In this document: in pieces, positions 41,757 to 51,200 of the stretch
How the letters are laid out: each line of letters starts with the position of its first letter
Numbering within the stretch: the stretch's first letter is position 1
NCBI GenBank assembly: GCA_013288825.1
Contig: JABDBC010000002.1
Coordinates: 1-64,000 of the forward strand
Direction: 5' to 3'
Origin: Chlamydiota bacterium
Lineage (GTDB): Bacteria; Chlamydiota; Chlamydiia; Chlamydiales; Parachlamydiaceae
DNA length: 64,000 nucleotides
Notes under the pieces: model-generated
Databases searched by the model: none
Told to the model about the DNA's origin: nothing
What the model saw: only the letters and a program-made list of their open reading frames with translations
Program-made: the position numbers and the translations under genes

Positions 41757-42030
41757 AAGAGTTACAGGATATGCAGGATCAGGCAGGATAAGAAGGATAC
41801 CCATTTCGTGAACGCGCCCGAGCCCGAGCCCGACCTTCGCAAACCTCGTTTCCCGTTAATTCCCTCTGCGTCTCCCCGCCTCTGCGTCTCTGCGTTAAAT
41901 TCGTTATAATGATTAACGCAGAGACGGGGAGGCGGGGAGACGCAGAGGGAGGAGGTCGGGCGCGGGCGCGTTCACGAAAGGAGTATCCTGCATATCCTGT
42001 AACTCTTTCAGTCAAGAGGTATCACAAACA
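41740..42030. repeat. Triple nested palindrome after recF
   Basis: Outer arms: GATACCTCTTGAGTGAAAGAGTTACAGGATATGCAGGAT (from about 41740) and inverse (to about 42030). Middle arms: TTTCGTGAACGCGCCCGAGCCCGAGCCCGACC (41806-41835) and inverse (41951-41978). Inner arms: TCCCTCTGCGTCTCCCCGCCTCTGCG (41860-41890) and inverse (41925-41952). Centre: TTAAATTCGTTATAATGATTAA. Three families that occur alone elsewhere in the window are stacked here, and the recF stop codon is in the outer arm. Confidence 0.93.
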
Positions 42031-42056
42031 CATTCACAAGCCATCAATTCTATCCT

Positions 42057-44696
42057 TCATATCCTGCCTGATCCTGCATATCCTGTAACTCTTTCTTCTT
42101 TAAGATTTTGCACGCTAAAAGAGAGCTTTTTGTTGGCGTATTTTAACTCTACTATGCTCTTCGGCGGAATCTCGCCATCCAAAATACCCGTCGCTAACAT
42201 GTTCACAACCTCCTGCTGGATCAACCTCTTCAACGGACGCGCCCCAAAAAATGGATCATATCCCTCCTCCGCTAAATATGCCGACACCTTGTCATCCCAC
42301 TCCAGCTCAACCTCCCGCCCCCTCATTCTCTCTTTCAACTTCTTCAACTGAATCTTGACAATTTTCTCCATATCCTCTTTCTGCAATGGCAAAAATGGCA
42401 ATATGTCATCCAACCGATTGATAAATTCAGGCCTGAAATGACTCTTGATCACCGGATCCAACGTGGTCAAAATCACCTCTTTCGTCATCTTCACTCGTCC
42501 ATGCTCCATCTTCTGCAACAAAAGATCTGATCCCAAATTCGATGTCATGATAAACAACGCATTCTTACAATTAACCACCCGCCCCTTACTATCCGTTATC
42601 CGGCCATCATCAAAAATCTGCAGCAAAATATTAAACACATCAGGATGCGCCTTCTCCACTTCATCCAATAATACCACTGCATAAGGTCTGCGCCTCAATG
42701 TCTCGGTCAATTGTCCCCCCTCATCATATCCAACATAGCCCGGTGGCGACCCTATCAATTTGGATACACTATGCTTCTCCATGTACTCCGACATGTCAAG
42801 GCGCACCATTGCCTCCTCCTGATTGAACAACTGCTCCGCTAGTGCCTTCGCTAACTCGGTCTTTCCCACCCCTGTCGGCCCTAAAAATAAAAAGGCTCCA
42901 ATGGGTCTTCCTGGGTCTGATAATCCTGAGCGGGAACGGCGTATGGCTTCTGACACTGCTGTAATGGCAATCTCCTGCCCCACAACCCTCTTTTCAAGCT
43001 CTTTTTCAAGGTGCAGAAGGCGTTCTGCTTCCCCTTCCAACATCTTACTGACGGGGATGCCTGTCCATTTTGAGACGATGTGGGCGATCAAGTTCTCATC
43101 GACCTCTTCCTGGAGGAGTCTGTTGGGGCGCTCATTGAGTTTGGCTTCGGCTTCGACGATCTCTTTTTGGAGTTTTGGTATCGCGTTGTAGCGCAGTTCA
43201 GCGACCTTATTGTAGTCAGCTTTGCGCTCCTCTTCTTCTTCCTGGAACCGCAGTTGTTCGAACTTGTTTTTCTTTTCTTTTACTGTCTCAATGAGGGCTT
43301 TTTCTTGCTCCCACTGTTGTCTGAGTATGGCAAGCTCTTCGCGCAATTGTGAGATCTTTTTATTGAGCCTTTCCACTTCAGCATTTGCTGTGGGAGTGTT
43401 TTCCCGCCGAAGCGCCTCTTGTTCCACGATGAGACTGGCCATTTCCCGTTCTTTGGTATCGATTGGCAGAGGGCGGCTTCCCAGCTGCATCCGGATCAAA
43501 CTGGCGGCTTCGTCGATGAGGTCGATTGCCTTGTCGGGTAGTTGTCGATCGGTAATATAGCGATACGAAAGAAAAACAGCTGCATGGATGGCAGATTCCG
43601 TGATGCGCACCCCATGAAAGATCTCATATCGCTCGCGCAAGCCTCGCAAAATGGCTATCGAGTCCTCCAAGGAAGGCTCTGTGATCAATATTGTCTGAAA
43701 GCGCCGCTCTAGAGCAGCATCCTTTTCGATATGCTTTTGATACTCGCTGAGGGTGGTGGCTCCAATGCAATGGAGCGTTCCTCGCGCTAGAGCAGGTTTT
43801 AACAGGTTGGCGGCATCCATGGCGCCTTCGGAGGCTCCTGCGCCGACCAATGTATGGACCTCATCGATAAACAGGATGATTTGCCCTTCGCTTTTCTCGA
43901 TGTCGTTCAGGATACCTTTGAGGCGCTCTTCGAATTCTCCCCGATATTTGGTACCGGCGACCAATGACCCCATGTCTAAAGCGAGAATTTGCTTATTTTT
44001 TAGCGAATCGGGGACATCCCCTTGGATGATCCGTTGGGCCAGACCTTCTGCAATAGCGGTTTTTCCGACTCCAGGTTCGCCTATGAGCATCGGATTGTTT
44101 TTTGTGCGTCGACTCAAGACTTGCATGGTACGTCGGATCTCTTCATCGCGTCCGATGACCGGATCGAGTTTCCCTTGTTTGGCCAATGCTGTGAGATTTT
44201 TGCAATACTTTTTAAGTGTTTCAAGGCCCGATTCGGCACTTGGGGAATCCATATGGCGGTCTCCACGAATTTTCTTGATTTGCTCTTCTAACTGTTTGGT
44301 TGTAACACCAGTGGCACGTTTCCAAGCAGAGATCGGTTCGCCCCCATTTTCCCAGAATGATAAGAGGAAGTGGTCGGAGCTTGTGTAGGTGTCGTTGAAT
44401 CGTTTGGCGATATTCTGAGCGTCGGTAATGCGACTTTGCAGGCTTCGGGAAGGGTTTGGCGGCTGCGGAGGTCCCGAGTAGGTAGGAAGGCGGGCAACGG
44501 CATCTTTGACTTGTCGCTTGAGTTCGTTGGGATCTGTTTCGAGGTGGCTTAGAACGGAGTTGAAATAGCCATTGGGTTCTTGCAGGAATGCAAGGAGGAG
44601 GTGGTTTTCAGTGACTTCGGGGTTGTTGTGCTGCTGAGCGAGGGCAAAAGCTTTTTCTAAGGCTTCGGTGACAGAATCTGTAAAGTTTTGTGCCAT
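42057..44696 (-). CDS. clpB: ClpB disaggregase, with repeat-encoded tail
   Basis: Hsp104-class AAA+ disaggregase working with DnaK, 879 residues. N domain: [34 protein letters not shown]. First AAA+ domain: Walker A GEPGVGKT (about 206-213) and Walker [34 protein letters not shown]. Middle coiled-coil (about 405-525). Second AAA+ domain: Walker A GPTGVGKT (about 604-611), [34 protein letters not shown] and the sensor-2 [10 protein letters not shown]. The end, [12 protein letters not shown], is encoded by the GGATATGCAGGATCAGG repeat (42057-42090), so the native end is near VQNLKE. AAGGAG precedes ATG 44696. Corresponds to CT113 as I recall. Confidence 0.95.
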   Translation of the reverse strand: MAQNFTDSVTEALEKAFALAQQHNNPEVTENHLLLAFLQEPNGYFNSVLSHLETDPNELKRQVKDAVARLPTYSGPPQPPNPSRSLQSRITDAQNIAKRFNDTYTSSDHFLLSFWENGGEPISAWKRATGVTTKQLEEQIKKIRGDRHMDSPSAESGLETLKKYCKNLTALAKQGKLDPVIGRDEEIRRTMQVLSRRTKNNPMLIGEPGVGKTAIAEGLAQRIIQGDVPDSLKNKQILALDMGSLVAGTKYRGEFEERLKGILNDIEKSEGQIILFIDEVHTLVGAGASEGAMDAANLLKPALARGTLHCIGATTLSEYQKHIEKDAALERRFQTILITEPSLEDSIAILRGLRERYEIFHGVRITESAIHAAVFLSYRYITDRQLPDKAIDLIDEAASLIRMQLGSRPLPIDTKEREMASLIVEQEALRRENTPTANAEVERLNKKISQLREELAILRQQWEQEKALIETVKEKKNKFEQLRFQEEEEERKADYNKVAELRYNAIPKLQKEIVEAEAKLNERPNRLLQEEVDENLIAHIVSKWTGIPVSKMLEGEAERLLHLEKELEKRVVGQEIAITAVSEAIRRSRSGLSDPGRPIGAFLFLGPTGVGKTELAKALAEQLFNQEEAMVRLDMSEYMEKHSVSKLIGSPPGYVGYDEGGQLTETLRRRPYAVVLLDEVEKAHPDVFNILLQIFDDGRITDSKGRVVNCKNALFIMTSNLGSDLLLQKMEHGRVKMTKEVILTTLDPVIKSHFRPEFINRLDDILPFLPLQKEDMEKIVKIQLKKLKERMRGREVELEWDDKVSAYLAEEGYDPFFGARPLKRLIQQEVVNMLATGILDGEIPPKSIVELKYANKKLSFSVQNLKEERVTGYAGSGRI

Positions 44697-44781
44697 GGGA
44701 GACTCCTTTGGCCTTTGTGTGTTAAAGAGTGGGAGAATTATAGGTTTAGCACAAAAACGGAGATTTTACAACCATGGAAAA

Positions 44782-45060
44782 ATGGATGGAAAGGACAAAG
44801 GACAGAAAGGACATAAAGGACGTAAAGGACAAAGGACGTAAAGGACATAAAGGACGTAAAGGACATAAAGGACGTAAAGGACATAAGGGACGTAAAGGAC
44901 ATAAAGGACGTAAAGGACAAAGGACGTAAAGGACAAAGGACGTAAAGGACATAAGGGACATAAAGAACGATGCTTTGTCCCTTATGTCCTTTACGTCCCT
45001 TATGTCCTTTACGTCCTTTATGTCCTTTACGTCCTTTGTCCTTTATGTCCTTTCTTTCCA
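44782..45060. repeat. GGAC 9-bp repeat hairpin, copy 8 (longest)
   Basis: ATGGAAAGGACAAAGGACAG... followed by about 16 GGACRTAAA-type units up to about 44970, then the inverse ending CTTTCCAT. At about 280 bp it is the largest copy; unit number differs between the arms. It lies between the divergent clpB and giant-protein genes, and the rest of the gap (45061-45173) is AT-rich leader. Confidence 0.92.
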
Positions 45061-45173
45061 TTACTGCTCATTTACTAAGTTAACTAAACTGAAATAAATT
45101 ATTTTTATGTTGACAAACCACATAGTTTAAACAGCTTAAGCAATATTTTCTAAAAAAATTCATATAAATGCTA

Positions 45174-45203
45174 TTGACATATCAACTTTAAACTAAATAT
45201 AAT
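45174..45203 (+). promoter_or_regulatory. Strong predicted promoter of the 2740-aa gene
   Basis: TTGACA (45174-45179), 18 bp and TATAAT (45198-45203): consensus boxes, 49 nt before the ATG. Confidence 0.72.
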
Positions 45204-45251
45204 ACTAATAGGTATACTAACTGCAAATAATCACGTTATATAGGGGTTATT

Positions 45252-48200
45252 ATGAGTATAGGTAGTGAACCACCAATACGGCCCGGAGGAGACCTCCCGG
45301 ATATAAAAAGAGATGACACAGTTCCGCCTTTAGGAACTCCAGCTGCTGGAGCAGGCGCGCCTACCACATCTGAAGAAAAAACAGCCCTTGCCGCTTCACA
45401 ACGACCAACAACCACAGCTCCTTCCATTCACATTCCTTTCACAGCCAAAGCAACCTTAATCATAGGAAGCGCATGGAGGGCTGGTCTCAGACTTTTCCCA
45501 AAAAAAGAAAAAACTCAACTGACACAGACCATGGAAAAAATCATGAATTTAATTAATGCTCCAGCACCTGGGAAAGGCAAAGCAAAAACCGCAGCAGCAG
45601 GTACAACCACCGCCGACCTCCACTTACTGTCCCCCGCAGACAAAAAAGCCTTACTCGATTTAGTTGCCGAAATGCAAAAAGACATGTCTGAACTCGAAAA
45701 AACAGTGAGCGAAACAAGCATCACCGATGTCATGAAAAAATCAATCACATTAGGAAAACCCACTTTTATTTCTTATGCCGAAATTGGTGCGCATTATAAA
45801 ACTCGTTTAGAACGACTGGCTCAGCAAAAAGAAGAAAAAGCAATAGAAGCAAAGGGTAAAGCAGAAGAAGAGGGAAAACCACTGATTGGAAGAATACGCC
45901 CAGGAGCAAGTGCTTTAACACTTAAAACGTTAAGCAAAGACATTGGCGCCATCCTTGACAAGAATCTTAAAGCTTTAGACGACAAGGGTGATAAAGATGT
46001 TCGAGAATGCAAAGCTCTTGCTGCCAATATTTTAAAACAACTAAAAAAGACCAGAATCATAGAAGATAGATCAACACAAAAAACCAAGCGTGAAGATTCA
46101 ATGGCTATTACTGCAGCCTTACAAGGTGCCATTAAAGATAGGGATCTTCTAATGAGCAAACTCCGACGTCTAAAACATTCAAATCCTAAAAAACATCAAG
46201 AAATTGTCGAGAAAATCTATGTTCCCTTGAATAAAGAATTAAGCGACGCGAGGTTGCAAAGAGAGATATTAAGCATCGCCCAAACAGCAGTAGTACATTT
46301 ATTTGAAGAGACGAAAGAATACGGTAAGACTGGTGGTGCGAAGCGTTTAGAAAAGATGAGAGGTGAGGCGACTTTACTTATGACCGATCCAGAACTTATG
46401 AAAAAGCTAAAGGATAAGGAATTTAAGATAAGCCACGAGACTGAAATTGTAGTTACTCACACTGCCTCAGATATCAAAGAAGATATAACGGGCATTCGAG
46501 GCCTTACCGCAGAATATGGCCATCTCACAGCCAATCTACTCGAAATGTTCCGGGAGAGCGATGACATCGCTAATCCTGAAGAATTCGTAGCATGTAAAGA
46601 GCTCGCTAAAGAAGTCTGTGAAAATCTTGCTGCAGCTGCAAAAGCCAAGTCCAGAGGAACCGACTTCAGCGAACTTGCTCTTAAATCTCGCGAAGGCTTC
46701 CTCCGCTTACAAACAAAAATCGATGTTCTTAAAAAAGCAACACAGCTAAAACCTCCTTCCGCTTATGACAAAATGGTCTACGATCGCGTCATGAAAGAGA
46801 TCTACCAGCCCCTTGAAAAGACACTTCTTGCTTTCCACAAAGGGTCTGTCCACGACCCCGAAACTCTAATAAAAATGTCATTCCTTCCTCTCACCAGCAA
46901 TGAACGGGAACTATACAGAAGCCTTTTGAGCACGAGCACAAGGGGCGGCGTCGAAAGAGTTATATATCGGCCTCAAGGCTTTTTTGACAAACTTCTTCGT
47001 AGAGAACCTCCTGCTGCCCTTCGTGAGCCAACAAAACTATTCAACTCACTTCTAGCAGATGCATTGACGAGATTCGATACACGATCGGCTTTTCGCGAGC
47101 TCGGAAAGGTACACCGTCTCGAAACGAGACTGGGACTTGCAGGAGTACGGCTTGCACATCTAGATAAACCGGTAGCTCTAACTTACCATGACAAATACGC
47201 CGATATCGCCGAAGCTTCAAGCCATGTCTCCACTGTCTATGACGTCTCTAAAGACTTCTCACGCACTCCCCCTTCAAAAAAAGTTTTAGAGGCGGGCCCT
47301 CTCGATGTCTTTACTGAAGAAACTGCATTAACCCGCGCATTGCGCCTGACTCCCCATTCAAAAGAAATTGCAGAAGGCCTTGGATGGACCCCGACTCCAC
47401 TTGCGGCTGCACGTCTGATAAAAAGCAAAATGGCTTTAGAAAGGCTTTTGGTAAGGCTGCAGGCAAGAAAAGAGAAGTTGGATGAGCAGTTGGAGAACAG
47501 CGGAACAGTACCTTTGGATGAGATGTTTTACAGCGATTATGCGATGGTGGCCCATGCCGTTAAGCAAACAGGAGGTGCTCTCAAAGAAATTGACATAGCA
47601 GAAAGTAGAGCAACACGAACTCTTGAGGACGCGCTTAAATTGACTAAGGAAGACGAGGCTATGATTGAAGCAGGCATAAAACGTCCTGCTGATTATGGTG
47701 ATACAATAACAGTCGAAAGATATCAAACCGCCATACAGAAATTAGCAGCTGAAAGCTCTTTAGGCAATGTAGAAAGCAGAGAACGGCTGAAACAATTGAT
47801 TACATCTTTAGAAAGAAACTGTCCGAATTTACTACGTCGCATAAAAGAACATCGACCTACAGTAGAAGTGACACTGCAATACCCATCAGGCCCCTTCAAA
47901 CAGCCAATAACAATTGATCCTCGCATCTCAGAAATCATTGCAAAAGCCAAGGAAGTAACTGAGGGTCCTGTTGTGGACCATCTCAAATTTGTGACATTAG
48001 AACTAATTGACACTCACGGGAAATTGCGAGAGCTTTATGAAGATAAAAATGCGGCACACAATGTAGTAGGGGATCGAGAAAAGATAGTAAAGGCGTACCA
48101 GGCAGGCAACATAGACTCTGTCAAAACACTTGTAAAAGCACATTTGCTTGTAAGAGAGGGTATTTACCAAGAAGACCTCTTTCTAAGAGAAATGAGGCAA

Positions 48201-51200
48201 GATCCTGATGCCAGCCGAGCCATTGATGAAGCGCTGGACATGCTAAGACGTGAAGTTACCGAGCCTGTTGCGAGGACTAATGTCCAGATCGCCAGAGCAT
48301 TTATGGACCTTGCCAACAAATGTGAATCGCAAATCAGTAACGCAGTACGACAAATTGCAAGCTTTGATAAGCAGGTAGTTACTAAAGCTGCGACGCGAGA
48401 ACAATTAGAAACTCGACGAGAACTTGTTCTTATGGCAGAAGATGGACTCAAACAATTGGAAGAAATTGCTGCAAATTCCGCTGAGACACCTGAAGGAAAA
48501 GAATTTCGTGCTGCTGTAATGGCAAAATATAACTTGCAGTTGCAAGCTTTTGAACGGGTTCAATTTGGGGCTATTAGGACTCCAATACAAGCTCAATCTT
48601 ATATAGACCTTGTTAATTCATTTGAATCACAAGTCAAAGATTCACTAGAGCAAGTTAATATACTTGATGAGCAGATAGCCGCTAAGACAGCAACTCCAAA
48701 TCAGATCTCTGGTAGACCAGTCCTGCTTGGAGTCGCTTGGAAAGCGCTACAAAATCTGAAAGATACTGTTGCTCAGTTACCTATTGAGACCGCTACGGGA
48801 CAAGGGCTCTATTCTGCAATCATGAGAAAATATGCCACACAGTTGGAGGCATATAATAAAGTTCTCCATCCACCAGGACTACCGCAACCACAAGTCAGAA
48901 ATGATGCATTCTTTATAGCCGCACGTGAGGCCGCGGAGGGTTTGAGAACAGCTATAACAAATTTGGAAGGCGTGGGCCGATTTCATACTTCAGGGGTTGC
49001 TGCTCGATATATGTCTGATGCTGCAGTTACTCCAGATGAAATAGCGAAACATATTCACGGCATTAAAGCAGCTGGAAAGGTTTTAGAAGCAGAGATAATG
49101 CGCTTAGAAGAGGAGCTGCCAAAAACAAACCTATCAGACAGGGCTGCAGCCCTAAAGGAACTTGAAGGATTACGAGCTGAGTTTCGTACGATAACAGAAC
49201 GACACAATAAATATATCGATATTGCCTATCCCATCGATAGAGGTCTGTTGCGAAGAGTCGAAAGCGCCAAAACTCCGGGAGACTTTGCACGGCTAAGTGT
49301 GGAATTCGAGACCAAAGACATGCTAAAAGAAATCGTTGGTCAACTTGCAGCACGTGCGAGCACCTATTTATCAGCGGAAAGTCGATCAGAGGCGGCGTTC
49401 AGAGCAGCACTATTCCTGAACAGAGTGCAAATTATACTCCCTGTTAATGACCTTGCTGACATAGAAAAAGCAGTAAAAGGAATTACAAGTGAGTATAGGC
49501 CATCTCTATCACATAATGAAACAGCAATGGTCAGGGATCTGAATCAACAAGCACTTCAAGCGACTATGACGGGTACATTAACACCTGAAGCACTCGATGC
49601 CTTTAATACTAGAGATGCTAAACTGGTACAAAAATATAGAGACCTATTCATCAAACTATATGCTAACGCCAGAACCGAAGCAGAGCAAAAGCAATTTATA
49701 AATCTAACCTTCTACTTACAGACAAATCACCCCACGTTTTTAGCAAAAATGCTTGAAGATCCCCTTCTTAGTTCCATGCTTGCCAAAGGTCTAAATAAAG
49801 AGGGTGAAGAACTAAATTTAACAACAAGGCAGATAGCGGTTTTTGTCAACTTACAGCGCGCTATCGTTGACCGCGGGCTTACTCTGCAAAACGTAGATGT
49901 TCCTGATTCATTAGAACAAGCAATCAAACATCTTACCGTATTGGAAAAATTATCTATTGACAAGCCTACCACTGAAAATCTGGAAGCCTACAAGCAAATG
50001 TCCCAACTTTATTACGAATTAAACCGTCGGCACGGCTTAACAGATCTGTCGACAACCCATGTCGAAATTCTACAGATTTTGCGAAATTCTCCTGATGAAG
50101 GAACACACTTTGCGACAACGAAAATTATGGCGTTGCCTGGTGGACAAGAGGCACTTGTCAACTTAGAAAAAATATTAGCAGCCCGTGTGAGGGCTCCAGC
50201 TACCTTTGAGGAGAGAATTGCAAATCTGACAGATTTAAAGAGATTATATCAAGCTTATCCAAAACTCCTTCCAAAGCTTCCAGAATTTCCAGTTACAAAA
50301 ATTCATCCTGCAAATGCTGCAATTTTGGCTGCCATTGAAGTACAAACAGACCGGTCACCAAAAACTGTTGGTGAAGCTTTTGCTACAACCATGCGAACAA
50401 GGGTGGATGCGTCACTTGCAGAAAAGTTAAAGAGCGACAGAGAGTTTCTTGATCACCTCAATAATGTTTATTTACATCACCCAGATCTAATTGAGGTTTA
50501 CGAAAAAGGATATGGGACAGAAATAAATTTAAGGTTAGTACAAATCGGTACCGATTCCTCTTCACCTCTTAGTATCTTGGCTCGACAAGTAGCGATTCGA
50601 AGACAAATGAATGTAGCATTAAAAACCAATGCTTTTACTCCAGTTTTCATCGAAGAAATCCAACGACAATTTACACGGCTTCGAGAAGAGGAAGCGAAAG
50701 CAATGGTATCTGCCGCGGCAGCAATGACAACAACAGGAACGAGCCTCGCAAGACCTGCTCCTGCTGAACTCTTTGCAACATCAACTGACCTTCTTGAGGA
50801 GACCTTTACCCGAGAGCTCGAACGTACTGATCAATGGACTTTAAAACCTCTAGACACAAGAGTTTTAGCCAATATCAAAGCCAATCTCGCTGTTGTTAGA
50901 GAGTTGACAGATCGAATAAAGTACGGAGACAAATCACCAAAAACAGCAAATGAATTACAAAAAGCACAAAGAAAGGCAGCTGATTATCTGAAATCGAATG
51001 AGCAAAATGTCGCGAACTTGCTCCATCTTTTTGAAAGTCGAGCCATGTATGGCTATAGCACACTAGCAGCTGGAGATGAACTTCGCTTAGGAGCAGACAT
51101 TCACGAGCTCACTGACCAATTGGATGCGGCTGATCGATTGGTGGGTGCAAAACAAAAATGGACTTCGAGGGAGGCTTTTAAAGGTGTGAAAGGTCTTCAT

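Noticed and set aside
44738-45061. 107-aa ORF rich in SFMSFTSF
   Set aside because: Pure read-through of the GGAC hairpin; no ribosome site and low complexity only.
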